Under the pieces are notes generated by a model that worked only from the letters and a program-made list of their open reading frames with translations, made no database searches and had not been told where the DNA came from. DNA of 64,000 nt from contig NZ_NRSM01000003.1 of NCBI RefSeq assembly GCF_016584105.1, positions 62,001 through 126,000 of the forward strand. Direction: 5' to 3'. Made by a program: the position numbers and the translations under genes. This document shows positions 34,173 through 42,726 of this stretch, piece after piece (positions within the stretch are counted from its first letter, which is position 1; each line of letters begins with the position of its first letter). This DNA is from Ectothiorhodospira shaposhnikovii (GTDB taxonomy: Bacteria > Pseudomonadota > Gammaproteobacteria > Ectothiorhodospirales > Ectothiorhodospiraceae).

Positions 34173-35135
34173 TCAAGAGTCCTGGTTTATAAATTTCTTT
34201 TCGTCGATGATTTTTAGGCGCTTGGCACGCCACCACCGCGCAAGCAGGCCATGGCGGGGTGCCAGCAGCAGGGTGATCAGGAACAGGGCCGCCGCCACCA
34301 GCACGATGGCGCCTCCCGATGCCACGTCCAGCCTGAAGGACAGGTAGAGTCCCACCACCGATGCGGTCACGCCGACGGCCACCGACAGCATCATCATGGT
34401 GGTCAGCCGTTCCGTCAGCAGGTGGGCGGTGGCCCCCGGCGTGATGAGCATGGCCACCACCAGGATGATTCCCACGGTTTCCAGGCTGGCGACGATGGTC
34501 AGGGTCAGCAGCAGGATCAACCCGTAATGGATCAGCCCGGTGTTGAAGCCCAGGGCCTGGGCCTGCATGGGGTCGAAGGTGTACAGCAGCAGCGGCCGGT
34601 AGAAGGCCCATACCGCCAGCAATGCCAGCAGTCCCGAGAACAGGGTCAGCAGCAGGGCGGGGTACTGGACGCCCAGCACGTTGCCGAACAGGATGTGCAT
34701 GAGGTGGGTGTTGGTGGCGATCTTGCCGATGATGACCACGCCCAGGGCGAAGGCCGCGGTAAACATGAGCCCCATGGCGGCATCCGCCTTGAGCCGGGTG
34801 TGTCTCTCCAGGGCGCCGATGCCCACCGAGGTGAGGGCGCCGGCGATGAAGGCGCCGATGAAAAAGGGCCAGCCCAGCAGATAGGCAATGGCTACGCCGG
34901 GCAGGACCGCATGGGAGATCGCGTCTCCCAGCAGCGACCAGCGCTTGAGCACCACAAAGCAGGACAGCAGGCCGCAGATGGCGCCCACCAGGATGGCGGT
35001 GAGCAGGGCTCGCTGCATGAAGCTGTAACTGAAGGGTTCCGCCAGGGTGTCGGGCAGCAGGCCCACTCCCAGCATCAGCACCCACAGCAGGGCGTCGATC
35101 AGCCCGATACCCAGGGTTTCCAGGATCTCCATCAT
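34173..35135 (-). CDS. Metal ABC transporter permease (Mn-type)
   Basis: 320 residues, ABC-3 family, about eight TM helices. FVVLKRWSLLGDAISHAVLPG is the conserved cytoplasmic coupling region. The ATG at 35135 has GGAGG 7 nt upstream. It imports the metal delivered by the downstream-listed solute-binding protein. The ATPase start/stop overlap shows one operon (binding protein, ATPase, permease). The last 15 residues are lysine-rich. Confidence 0.92.
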   Translation of the reverse strand: MMEILETLGIGLIDALLWVLMLGVGLLPDTLAEPFSYSFMQRALLTAILVGAICGLLSCFVVLKRWSLLGDAISHAVLPGVAIAYLLGWPFFIGAFIAGALTSVGIGALERHTRLKADAAMGLMFTAAFALGVVIIGKIATNTHLMHILFGNVLGVQYPALLLTLFSGLLALLAVWAFYRPLLLYTFDPMQAQALGFNTGLIHYGLILLLTLTIVASLETVGIILVVAMLITPGATAHLLTERLTTMMMLSVAVGVTASVVGLYLSFRLDVASGGAIVLVAAALFLITLLLAPRHGLLARWWRAKRLKIIDEKKFINQDS

Positions 35136-35956
35136 GGAAAGGCCTCCAGGGGTGGGTCGCGCCGGGCTACCGGGCGCCACCCGGCCACCGCCGTGCGTGC
35201 CAGCATCTCATCCACCAGCATGTTGTCGGGCGCGCCCATGCCCACGATGGTGCGATTGATCAGCAGTACCTGATCGGCATAGCGTCGGGCACTGTCCATG
35301 TCGTGAGTGACCATCACCACCGTGCAACCGGCGGCCCGCTGCCGGGCCAGCAGGTCCAGGATCAGCCGTTCACTGGCGGTATCCACTCCGGCCAGGGGTT
35401 CATCAAGCAGCAGCAGCCGGGCTTCCTGGGCCAGGGCCCGGGCCAGTAGCACGCGCTTTTTCTGTCCCCCGGAGAGGGCACCGATGGGGCGGTGGGCGAA
35501 GTCCTGCATGTTCACCGCCTCAAGGCACCGGTGCACCACCTTCCAGTGGTGGGGTTCGGCCCAGCGGGGCGACAGCATTTGGCGCCACCAGGGATCTCCA
35601 CGCATATGCCCGAAACGTCCCGTCAGCACCGTGTCCTGCACGGAGATGGGGAAATCCCATTCCACCGCTTCCTGCTGGGCCATGTAGGCGATATGCCCCA
35701 GGCGGCGCTGCCGGGCCGGGTCCTCTCCGTGCACCGTGACCTCTCCGCGCAGCGGTTTCATCACCCCCAGCAGGATGCGGAACAGGGTGGACTTGCCGGC
35801 ACCATTGGGGCCGATAATGGCGGTCCACTTGCCCGTGGGCAGGGCGACATCCACATCCTCCAGCACGGGCTGGCCGTCATAGGCGGCGCTCAGGTGTTTC
35901 ACCTCGACGGCCATGGGTTTGGGTGTCAGTCTCAGGACCACATCGGGTTTCCTCAT
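35132..35956 (-). CDS. Metal ABC transporter ATP-binding protein (Mn-type)
   Basis: 274 residues. Walker A GPNGAGKSTLF, Q-loop YMAQQEAVEWDFPISVQDTV (typical of Mn/Zn importers), signature LSGGQKKRVLLARAL, Walker B LLLLDEPLAGVD and switch HD (VTHDMD). The start overlaps the binding-protein stop (ATGA); an internal ATG at 35914 is less likely because of this coupling. Confidence 0.93.
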   Translation of the reverse strand: MRKPDVVLRLTPKPMAVEVKHLSAAYDGQPVLEDVDVALPTGKWTAIIGPNGAGKSTLFRILLGVMKPLRGEVTVHGEDPARQRRLGHIAYMAQQEAVEWDFPISVQDTVLTGRFGHMRGDPWWRQMLSPRWAEPHHWKVVHRCLEAVNMQDFAHRPIGALSGGQKKRVLLARALAQEARLLLLDEPLAGVDTASERLILDLLARQRAAGCTVVMVTHDMDSARRYADQVLLINRTIVGMGAPDNMLVDEMLARTAVAGWRPVARRDPPLEAFP

Positions 35957-36849
35957 GGTGTGCCCAGATGCCGGCGCAGCAAGGCGGCATTATGGCGCAT
36001 CATGGCGGCATAATCTTCGGCACCGCTACCGGGTTCTCCCAGGGAGTCCACGTAGAGCGGTCCTGCCACGGCCACGCCGGTGTCGGCGGCCACGCTACGC
36101 ACATGCCGGTCCGAAATCGTGCTTTCCCAGAATAGGGTCCGGGGCTGGCTTTCGCGTACCCGGTCCACGATGCGCATGAGTTGTCTGGGGGAGCCTTCGG
36201 TTTCCGCATTGGTACCCCAGACCCCGTCATGCTCGAAACCATAGGCGGCGGCAAAGTAGACGAAGGCAGCCTCGCTGGTGATCAGCAGGCGCTGATCATC
36301 GGGGATGTCGGCCAGGGTCTGTTCGAGTTCTTCATGCAGGGCCAGCAGGCGTTGTTCCAGACGGTCGGCCCGTTGCCGGAAATCCCGGGCCTGCTCCGGC
36401 CATTGTCCGGCCAGGGCTGTGGCGATGGCATGGCCGTAGGCGGCGGCCGCCCGTGGGTCCATCCACAGGTGGGGATCGGGCACGCCCGCGAATTCGCCGG
36501 TGATGATGGGGCGGGTCTCGAATCCGGAGGCTTCGGCGACAGCGATCACGGGGGTCCGTTGGCGCACGGTGCCTTTCACCTGAGGCATCCACTGTTCCAG
36601 ATCCAAACCGTTGTAGAAAACGATATCTGCCCGTTCCAGGCTCATGAAGTTCCGTGGCGTGAGTTCCCAGTCGTGGACCTCGGCACCCACCGGGGTCAGC
36701 ACGTCAACGGTGATGTCTTCACCGGCGACTTCCCTGACCAGGTCGCCCAGTATGGAAAAGGTGGCCACCACCCGGTCCTCCCGCGCCCCGGCGGGGGCGG
36801 TCCAGGTGATCAGGAGTACGAGCAGGGTGAGCAGGCTGGTGCGGAACAT
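35953..36849 (-). CDS. Manganese-type metal-binding lipoprotein/periplasmic protein of ABC importer
   Basis: 298 residues, cluster A-I (TroA-like) binding protein. The start at 36849 has AAGGA 8 nt upstream and gives a clean signal peptide (TSLLTLLVLLITWTAPAGA); upstream in-frame ATGs are rejected. Expected metal ligands are His in GAEVHDWELTP, His in PDPHLWMDP, Glu in TSEAAFVYF and Asp in LYVDSLGEP. This His-His-Glu-Asp set and absence of the His-rich loop of ZnuA indicate Mn (or Fe) rather than Zn. Secreted to the periplasm; no lipobox is seen. Confidence 0.9.
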   Translation of the reverse strand: MFRTSLLTLLVLLITWTAPAGAREDRVVATFSILGDLVREVAGEDITVDVLTPVGAEVHDWELTPRNFMSLERADIVFYNGLDLEQWMPQVKGTVRQRTPVIAVAEASGFETRPIITGEFAGVPDPHLWMDPRAAAAYGHAIATALAGQWPEQARDFRQRADRLEQRLLALHEELEQTLADIPDDQRLLITSEAAFVYFAAAYGFEHDGVWGTNAETEGSPRQLMRIVDRVRESQPRTLFWESTISDRHVRSVAADTGVAVAGPLYVDSLGEPGSGAEDYAAMMRHNAALLRRHLGTP

Positions 36850-36893
36850 GGGGGCAATCCTTTTTTTGGGCGGCTTACCGTTATGATAATTGG

Positions 36894-36913
36894 ACTTATT
36901 CAATATTGTAAGT
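36894..36913. promoter_or_regulatory. Possible operator of metal-transport operon
   Basis: ACTTA (36894-36898) and TAAGT (36909-36913) form a short inverted repeat around an AT-rich core, 45-65 bp upstream of the binding-protein start. Such AT-rich palindromes are typical of MntR/Fur/Mur sites but no consensus is matched well. Weak evidence. Confidence 0.3.
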
Positions 36914-36956
36914 TCCATGTTGTTCCTCTTTTGTCGCCTCAATGCTCCCTTCGTCA

Positions 36957-37030
36957 GTCCCGCGCAAGCGGGAATGACGAAGGATTGTCAGCATGGGAAT
37001 GACAGGGCGTTGCCAGCAGGGGAATGACGG
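36957..37030. repeat. REP-like palindrome with degenerate 26-bp half repeats (copy 5)
   Basis: GTCCCGC-GCAA-GCGGGAATGACG is followed by two further GGGAATGAC units (at about 36995 and 37021), each preceded by a CAGCA motif, so the right half of the palindrome is repeated at about 26 bp. It lies between the divergent metal-transport and YhiN-like genes. Confidence 0.6.
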
Positions 37031-37099
37031 ATCCGGAGCAGTCCCCTCGGGAAAAAGGGCTTATCATTTTCCCGCCTGTCTGATCTAGAATCGCCCCCC

Positions 37100-38293
37100 A
37101 TGAATCATCCCCCCATGGCTCGCCACTTCGATGTGGTCATCATCGGCGCCGGGGCCTCCGGGCTCATGTGCGCTGCCGTCGCAGGCGCCCGAGGCAGGCG
37201 AGTGCTGGTGCTGGACCACGCCAACAAGGTGGGCAAGAAGATCCTCATGTCCGGCGGCGGGCGCTGCAATTTCACCAATCGTCATGTGGGCCCGGAAAAC
37301 TATCTGTGCCGTAACCCCCATTTCGTCAAATCCGCCCTGAGCCGCTATACCCCGGTGGATTTCATTGCCCTGGTGGAGCGTTACGGCATCGCTTATCACG
37401 AGCGCAGCCACGGCCAGCTGTTCTGCGACCATTCCGCCAAGGACATCCTGCGCATGCTGCTGGATGAGTGCCGGTCCGGCGATGTGCGTATCGAGACCCG
37501 CAGCCCGGTCAGCGATCTTCAAATCGGTGAGCCCCACCAGATGCTCTGCCCTCAGGGGCCCGTGAGCTGCGAGTCCCTGGTGATCGCCACCGGCGGTTGC
37601 TCAATCCCCACCCTCGGTGCCACCGATTTCGGCATGGTACTGGCGCGTTCCCTGGGCATGACCGTGCATCCTCCCCGACCCGCCCTGGTGCCCCTGACTC
37701 TGTCCGGCCGCACCCTGGAACGGGTGCGTGATCTTTCCGGCATCGCCCTGGAGGCACGGGTGACCGTGGCGGGGTACGGCTTCAGGGAAAACCTCCTGTT
37801 CACCCACCGCGGACTCAGTGGCCCCGCCGTGCTGCAGGCCTCGTCCTATTGGGAACCGGGTCTGCCGGTAGAGATCGACCTGTTGCCGGGGCTGGATCTG
37901 GTGTCCCATATCGATTGTCTGCGCCGTGAGCGGCCCAAAATGGCCCTCAAGACCCTGCTGGGGCAGCACCTGACCCGGCGGGTGGCGCAGCGCTGGTGCG
38001 AGTGCTGGGTGGAGGACAAGCCGCTGGAGCAGCTCACCACCAGGGACATCGAGGCGGTGGAGGCCGCCTGCAAGCACTGGACCGTGTGGCCGTCCGGCAC
38101 GGAGGGGTATCGGACCGCGGAGGTGACCGTGGGTGGGGTGGATACGGACGCCCTGTCGTCGAAGAGCATGGCCTGCCGGGATCTTCCGGGGCTGTATTTC
38201 ATCGGCGAGGTGATGGACGTGACGGGGCATCTGGGCGGGTACAACTTCCAGTGGGCCTGGTCATCGGGCCACGCGGCGGGGCAGTGCGTGTGA
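37100..38293 (+). CDS. NAD(P)/FAD-dependent flavoprotein, HI0933/YhiN type
   Basis: 397 residues of the HI0933-like (BaiN/YhiN) flavoprotein family. FAD-binding GAGASGLMCA with GxGxxG, the family hallmark VGKKILMSGGGRCNFTN, GQLFCDHSAKDIL and the C-terminal GGYNFQWAWSSG are present. Cytoplasmic redox enzyme of unclear substrate. A second Met at 37115 immediately before ARHFDVVIIGAG may be the real start. It ends in a hairpin shared with lpxH. Confidence 0.93.
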   Translation: MNHPPMARHFDVVIIGAGASGLMCAAVAGARGRRVLVLDHANKVGKKILMSGGGRCNFTNRHVGPENYLCRNPHFVKSALSRYTPVDFIALVERYGIAYHERSHGQLFCDHSAKDILRMLLDECRSGDVRIETRSPVSDLQIGEPHQMLCPQGPVSCESLVIATGGCSIPTLGATDFGMVLARSLGMTVHPPRPALVPLTLSGRTLERVRDLSGIALEARVTVAGYGFRENLLFTHRGLSGPAVLQASSYWEPGLPVEIDLLPGLDLVSHIDCLRRERPKMALKTLLGQHLTRRVAQRWCECWVEDKPLEQLTTRDIEAVEAACKHWTVWPSGTEGYRTAEVTVGGVDTDALSSKSMACRDLPGLYFIGEVMDVTGHLGGYNFQWAWSSGHAAGQCV

Positions 38294-38335
38294 GCTTTGT
38301 CACCGGAGCCTTCCCCCATCCGGGGGTTGCCTGAA

Positions 38336-38369
38336 TCCGGCGGTCACTGTGACCGTGTCGACCGCCGGA
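38336..38369. terminator. Hairpin between convergent genes
   Basis: TCCGGCGGTC (38336-38345) and GACCGCCGGA (38360-38369) form a perfect 10-bp stem with a 14-nt loop, between the YhiN-like gene and lpxH (convergent). A second CCCCC/GGGGG hairpin precedes it at 38313-38326. No T-tract. Confidence 0.5.
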
Positions 38370-38435
38370 TACCGCCTACCGTCACCCAGGCGTTTCGATA
38401 AACGCCGGATGGTCGCCGCTACCCGGGAAATCGTT

Positions 38436-39155
38436 TCAGAGGGGAGCCAGCGACATCCCGTCCGGGCGGCACACCAGCACTCCCCCTGTGTCGTACCAGT
38501 CGTGCAGCACAATGCGGCGGGCGGGGTGGCCATCCACACTGAGATCATGAATGGCGGGCCGGTGGGTATGGCCGTGGATCAGGGTGTGGACACCATGGCG
38601 GCGCAGGGCATCTTCCACGGCACGGCTGTTCACGTCAGTGATATCCGCGGACTTGCCGCGGGTGGAGGAACGGCTCCGGGCCCTGGCTTCTTCCGCCTCG
38701 GCATGACGCTGGGGCAGGGGGCGGGCCAGGAACGCGGCCTGCCACTTCGGGTCCCGAACCATGGCGCGAAAGGCCATGTAGTCCACGTCGTCGGTGCACA
38801 GGCTGTCGCCGTGCATGATCAGGGTAGGGGTGCCGTAGAGGTCCACCACCGTCTCCGTGTCCAGCAGCCGGCAGCCGCAGCGCCGGGCAAAGGCCTCGCC
38901 CACCAGAAAATCCCGGTTGCCGTGAACGAAGTACAGGGGCATGCCCCGGTCGCTCAGTGACTTGAGCAGGTCGAAGGCCTGTTTCAGATGTTCCGCCGGA
39001 TCATCGTCGCCCACCCAGTACTCGAACAGGTCGCCCAGGATGTAAAGGGCATCCGCACCGGGTACGCGGGTTTGCAGAAAACGTTCGAAGAGCCGCAGGC
39101 TGTGAGGACGATCCTTGTCCAGATGCAGGTCCGATATGAATAGCGTCTCGCTCAC
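38436..39155 (-). CDS. lpxH: UDP-2,3-diacylglucosamine diphosphatase LpxH
   Basis: 239 residues. Hydrolyses UDP-2,3-diacylglucosamine in lipid A synthesis. The calcineurin-like metallophosphoesterase motifs are complete: SDLHLDKDRP, GDLFEYWVGDD, GNRDFL, MHGDSL and HGHTHRP. Peripheral inner-membrane enzyme. It is 10 bp downstream of ppiA in the same direction, the order common in gammaproteobacteria. Confidence 0.96.
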   Translation of the reverse strand: MSETLFISDLHLDKDRPHSLRLFERFLQTRVPGADALYILGDLFEYWVGDDDPAEHLKQAFDLLKSLSDRGMPLYFVHGNRDFLVGEAFARRCGCRLLDTETVVDLYGTPTLIMHGDSLCTDDVDYMAFRAMVRDPKWQAAFLARPLPQRHAEAEEARARSRSSTRGKSADITDVNSRAVEDALRRHGVHTLIHGHTHRPAIHDLSVDGHPARRIVLHDWYDTGGVLVCRPDGMSLAPL

Positions 39156-39165
39156 AGCCGTGGGG

Positions 39166-39747
39166 TCACTCGGCGCTGACGCGGGTCATGATGACGGGTT
39201 CGCGGGGGACATCCTGATGCATGCCGTGGTTGCCGGTGGGCACGGCAACGATGCTTTCCACCACGTCCATGCCTTCCACCACCTTGCCGAATACGGCATA
39301 GCCCCAGCCCTGGGGTGTCTCGGCGGTGAAGTCCAGGAAGCGGTTGTGCTGGACATTGATGAAGAACTGGGCCGTGGCGGAATGGGGATTGGGGGTACGG
39401 GCCATGGCCACGGTGCCCACTTCGTTGCTCAGGCCGTTGTTAGCCTCGTTGCGGATCGGGTCCTTGGTGGGCTTTTGCTGCATGTCCTGGGTGAAGCCGC
39501 CACCCTGGACCATGAAGCCGGGGATCACCCGGTGGAAGATGGTGCCGTCATAGAAGCCGTCATTGGCATAGGCCAGGAAGTTGGCGACGGTCTCGGGGGC
39601 CTTGTCGGCGTAGAGTTCAAGGACGATGGTGCCCTTGGTGGTCTCGATGGTGACCCTGGGGGCAGTGTTTTCGGCCATGACTTGAGTTCCCATGGTTGCA
39701 GACAGCAGGGTGAGGCAAAGGGCAAGCTGTCGAATCATTGATTTCAT
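39166..39747 (-). CDS. ppiA: Periplasmic peptidyl-prolyl cis-trans isomerase A (cyclophilin)
   Basis: 193 residues with a signal peptide ([18 protein letters not shown]). Cyclophilin signatures are [38 protein letters not shown] and [15 protein letters not shown]. Accelerates prolyl isomerisation of periplasmic proteins. The active-site Arg (FHRV), Phe and Gln are present; the Trp of the human enzyme is absent as in PpiA. Forms a unit with lpxH and diverges from cysS. Confidence 0.94.
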   Translation of the reverse strand: MKSMIRQLALCLTLLSATMGTQVMAENTAPRVTIETTKGTIVLELYADKAPETVANFLAYANDGFYDGTIFHRVIPGFMVQGGGFTQDMQQKPTKDPIRNEANNGLSNEVGTVAMARTPNPHSATAQFFINVQHNRFLDFTAETPQGWGYAVFGKVVEGMDVVESIVAVPTGNHGMHQDVPREPVIMTRVSAE

Positions 39748-39888
39748 TGGTGGATGTCCGTCGGTATACCGTTTGACGATCTGCGATGATAGCCGCTAGC
39801 GGGCGGACGGGCAAAGCCCGGGGTGATGGCTCCGTATCCATCGGCTTGATAAGATCAATCCCCTGACGAACCAGAGACAGAATCCTCG

Positions 39889-41271
39889 ATGCTCCATATC
39901 TACAACACCCTCACCCGTCGCAAGGACCCGTTCCAGTCCATGGAACCCGGCAAGGTGCGCATGTATGTCTGCGGCATGACGGTGTATGACTACTGTCACC
40001 TGGGCCATGCCCGGGTGCTGGTGGTGTTCGATGTGGTCTACCGTTACCTTCAGGCCCTGGGCTATGAGGTGACCTATGTGCGCAACATCACCGACATCGA
40101 TGACAAGATCATCCGCCGCGCGGCGGAAAACGGTGAATCCATCGAGGCCCTGACCGACCGTTTCATCCAGGCCATGCACGAGGACGCCGATGCCCTGGGG
40201 GTGGCGCGGCCCAGCTTTGAGCCCCGGGCCACGGCCCACATCCACGACATCCTGCACATGATCGGCACCCTGCTCAGACGGGGCTTTGCCTATGTGGGGG
40301 ATAACGGGGACGTGTATTACAGCGTCTCTCTGTTCGATGGGTACGGCAAACTGTCGGGCAAGCGGATCGAGGATCTGCGGGCGGGCGAGCGGGTGGCGCC
40401 GGACGAGTCCAAGCGGGACCCGCTGGATTTCGTGCTCTGGAAGGCGGCCAAGCCCGGCGAGCCGGCCTGGGACTCGCCCTGGGGACCGGGGCGGCCCGGC
40501 TGGCATATCGAATGCTCGGCCATGTCCACCCATTATCTGGGGCATCATTTCGATATCCATGGGGGCGGGCAGGATCTGCAGTTCCCCCACCATGAGAACG
40601 AGATCGCCCAGAGCGAGGCGGCCTCCTGCGAACATTATGTGAATTACTGGATGCACAACGGTTTCGTGCGGGTGAACGAGGAGAAGATGTCCAAGTCCCT
40701 GGGCAATTTCTTCACAGTGCGCCAGGTGCTGGAACATTACCGGCCCGAGGAGGTGCGGTATTTCATCCTGGGCAGTCACTATCGCAGCCCGCTCAACTAC
40801 AGTGACGAGCCGCTCAACAATGCCCGTTCCGCCCTGAACCGTCTGTACACCGCCTTGCGGGGGATGCCGCCGCTGCCGCCGGAAGGGGAGGGGGCGTCGT
40901 TCCGGAGCCGGTTCGATGCCGCCATGCAGGATGACTTCAACACGCCGGTGGCGCTGTCGGTGCTGTTCGACATCGCCCATGAGGTGAACCGGCTGCGGGA
41001 CAGTCAGCCGGAAGCGGCGGGGCGTCTGGCCGGATTGCTGCGGGAACTGGGCGGGGTGCTGGGGATTCTGGGATCGGACCCGGACGCCTATCTGCAGGGG
41101 GGGGCCGGCGAGGGACCGGACGAGGCCGGGATCCAGGCCCTGATCGAGGCCCGTCTGGAGGCCCGTCGGCGCAAGGATTTTGCCGAGGCGGACCGGATTC
41201 GGGATGCCCTCAAGGAACAGGGCGTGGTACTGGAGGATGGCCCGGGCGGCACCACCTGGCGCCGCGGCTGA
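39889..41271 (+). CDS. cysS: Cysteinyl-tRNA synthetase
   Basis: 460-residue class I synthetase. Catalytic HIGH-like CHLGHARVL, zinc-binding CGMTVYD with ECSAMS and HHENE, and [10 protein letters not shown] are complete. Full length with the C-terminal anticodon-binding helices ([19 protein letters not shown]). Cytoplasmic. It is followed by a GGGAGAGG palindrome and then convergent folD. Confidence 0.97.
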   Translation: MLHIYNTLTRRKDPFQSMEPGKVRMYVCGMTVYDYCHLGHARVLVVFDVVYRYLQALGYEVTYVRNITDIDDKIIRRAAENGESIEALTDRFIQAMHEDADALGVARPSFEPRATAHIHDILHMIGTLLRRGFAYVGDNGDVYYSVSLFDGYGKLSGKRIEDLRAGERVAPDESKRDPLDFVLWKAAKPGEPAWDSPWGPGRPGWHIECSAMSTHYLGHHFDIHGGGQDLQFPHHENEIAQSEAASCEHYVNYWMHNGFVRVNEEKMSKSLGNFFTVRQVLEHYRPEEVRYFILGSHYRSPLNYSDEPLNNARSALNRLYTALRGMPPLPPEGEGASFRSRFDAAMQDDFNTPVALSVLFDIAHEVNRLRDSQPEAAGRLAGLLRELGGVLGILGSDPDAYLQGGAGEGPDEAGIQALIEARLEARRRKDFAEADRIRDALKEQGVVLEDGPGGTTWRRG

Positions 41272-41285
41272 GGGAACAGCAAAGT

Positions 41286-41308
41286 CCCTCTCCCCTTGCG
41301 GGAGAGGG
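41286..41308. repeat. GC-rich palindrome CCCTCTCC/GGAGAGGG between cysS and folD
   Basis: CCCTCTCC (41286-41293) and GGAGAGGG (41301-41308), with loop CCTTGCG. This differs from the ATTCCCGC family but is a well-known type of dispersed palindrome in Proteobacteria. It may end both cysS and folD transcripts. Confidence 0.6.
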
Positions 41309-41328
41309 GGTGGGGCGAGGGGACAGGT

Positions 41329-42204
41329 TCAGGGCAGGAAACAGCTGGCCACCCGCTCCGCGTCCTCACAGGCCTGCAGGGTGTTCTTCATCAGCATCGC
41401 CACGGTCATCGGCCCCACGCCGCCGGGGACCGGGGTGATCCAGGCGGCCCGTTGCGCCGCTGCATCGAATTCCACGTCTCCCGCCAGACTGCCGTCCTCC
41501 AGCCGGTTGATGCCCACGTCGATCACGGTGGCCCCCGGCTTGATCCAGTCCCCGCGCACCAGTCCCGGCTTGCCCGCCGCGGCCACCACGATGTCCGCGC
41601 GACCCACATGTTCCGGGGTGTCGGTGCTGAAACGATGGCAGATCGTGACCGTGGCGCCCGCCAGCATCAGTTCCAGGGCCATGGGGCGGCCGACGATGTT
41701 GGAGGCGCCCACGATCACCGCGTGACGGCCCTTGTAGGTTTCCCCCGTGGTTTCCAGCAGTCGCAGCACGCCATAGGGGGTGCAGGGGCGCAGGCGGGGC
41801 AGGCGCAGGGCCAGCCGGCCCATGTTGTAGGGATGGAAGCCATCCACGTCCTTGGCCGGGTCCATGCGCTCCACCACCTGCTCGGTATCGATATGCCTGG
41901 GCAGGGGCTGCTGGACCAGGATGCCGTCCACGGTGGGGTCGGCATTGAGTTCATCGATCACGTCCAGCAGGTCTCCCAGGGAGACGTTGTCCGGCAGGTC
42001 GACGGAGCGGGATTCCATGCCGATGGCTTCGCAGGTGCGGCGTTTGTTGCGGACATAGACATGGGAAGCCGGGTCGTCTCCCACCAGCACCACGGCCAGC
42101 CCGGGGGCCCGCTTGCCCGCGGCAAGACGGGCTTCCACCGCCTGGCGGACTTCCTGTTGAACGGTCTGGGCAATGGCGCGGCCATCGATGAGTCGGGCGG
42201 GCAT
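41329..42204 (-). CDS. folD: Bifunctional methylenetetrahydrofolate dehydrogenase/cyclohydrolase
   Basis: 291 residues. Interconverts 5,10-methylene-, methenyl- and 10-formyl-THF with [18 protein letters not shown] holds the catalytic Lys, followed by [23 protein letters not shown]-like [13 protein letters not shown] and [12 protein letters not shown]. The ATG at 42204 has AGGA 7 nt upstream and gives the normal N-terminus ([11 protein letters not shown]); the open frame extends 96 codons further without family similarity. Diverges from the leu leader. Confidence 0.95.
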   Translation of the reverse strand: MPARLIDGRAIAQTVQQEVRQAVEARLAAGKRAPGLAVVLVGDDPASHVYVRNKRRTCEAIGMESRSVDLPDNVSLGDLLDVIDELNADPTVDGILVQQPLPRHIDTEQVVERMDPAKDVDGFHPYNMGRLALRLPRLRPCTPYGVLRLLETTGETYKGRHAVIVGASNIVGRPMALELMLAGATVTICHRFSTDTPEHVGRADIVVAAAGKPGLVRGDWIKPGATVIDVGINRLEDGSLAGDVEFDAAAQRAAWITPVPGGVGPMTVAMLMKNTLQACEDAERVASCFLP

Positions 42205-42411
42205 GGGCGAGGTCCTGACTGAGGGGGGAACGAGTGTCTCTGGAACGGGTGGTATTTTCCCACCGAATGTCCTGATCGTCCAATCCCGGGTGGGGTGGCC
42301 CTGGATGGAGAAAGTGGTATTGGCAGGAACCCGGGCATTCGCGGGCGGGCTCGCTCTTGTATGCCGCATGGCCTTGTGGGAACCGTTAATGGTTGATGGT
42401 TGCGGTAGGCT
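42205..42411. other. Intergenic region between folD and the leu leader promoter
   Basis: About 200 bp with no gene. It must hold the folD promoter, and two ORFs that cross it are non-coding extensions of folD. No repeat or clear regulatory site was seen. Confidence 0.4.
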
Positions 42412-42440
42412 TTGCATCCTTTCGGAGCCTCTGGTAGAGT
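42412..42440 (+). promoter_or_regulatory. Predicted promoter of the leu leader/leuA transcript
   Basis: TTGCAT (42412-42417) and TAGAGT (42435-42440) are separated by 17 bp, a good sigma-70 pair. It would start transcription near 42447, about 85 bp before the leader peptide ATG at 42532 and 280 bp before leuA, leaving room for attenuation. Confidence 0.5.
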
Positions 42441-42531
42441 CAAAACCAAGTTCAGAAATCATGCCCCCATGACCGATCCGCGCGCACAACACAGTGTGAT
42501 CCAGGCCCCGCCCTCCAGGAGCGGCGCCTGG

Positions 42532-42585
42532 ATGCGCGCATCCCGTATTGCCCGTCTGCTATCCCTGCTGCGACTGCCGCGCTAG
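42532..42585 (+). CDS. leuL: Leucine-rich leader peptide, probable leu attenuation peptide
   Basis: 17-residue peptide [17 protein letters not shown], with five Leu in a run of seven residues and one rare CTA codon. AGGAG lies 10 nt upstream of the ATG. An in-frame ATG at 42469 would give a 38-residue version. Position ahead of leuA and the Leu cluster fit ribosome-mediated attenuation as in enterobacterial leu operons. Likely alternative RNA stems: GCCTGGCG (about 42602) against CGCCCCAGGC (about 42652), and a hairpin at 42690-42710. Confidence 0.65.
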   Translation: MRASRIARLLSLLRLPR

Positions 42586-42689
42586 CGGCACACTCTCTCA
42601 CGCCTGGCGAGGCCAAACGCATTCGCTGATCCCATTGACATCCGCCCCAGGCCGGGTGCGGGTCATGTAGAATTTCCCCCAGAGAGCAA

Positions 42690-42710
42690 GCGCCCGGATC
42701 CCTCCGGCGC
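42690..42710 (+). promoter_or_regulatory. Hairpin immediately upstream of leuA, candidate attenuator stem
   Basis: GCGC-C-CGGA (42690-42698) pairs with TCCG-GCGC (42703-42710) around TCCC. It stands just before the leuA ribosome-binding region (AGAGG at about 42713). It lacks a T-tract, so it may act as pause or RBS-masking structure rather than as a terminator. Confidence 0.35.
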
Positions 42711-42726
42711 GCAGAGGTCACAGAAC

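Noticed and set aside
34150-35085. 311-residue ORF overlapping the metal permease in another frame
   Set aside because: Frame-shifted shadow of the permease; Gly/His/Pro-rich product without family similarity.
42642-42675. TTGACA ... TAGAAT as a second leuA promoter
   Set aside because: Spacing is about 27 bp, far beyond the 16-18 bp needed for sigma-70.
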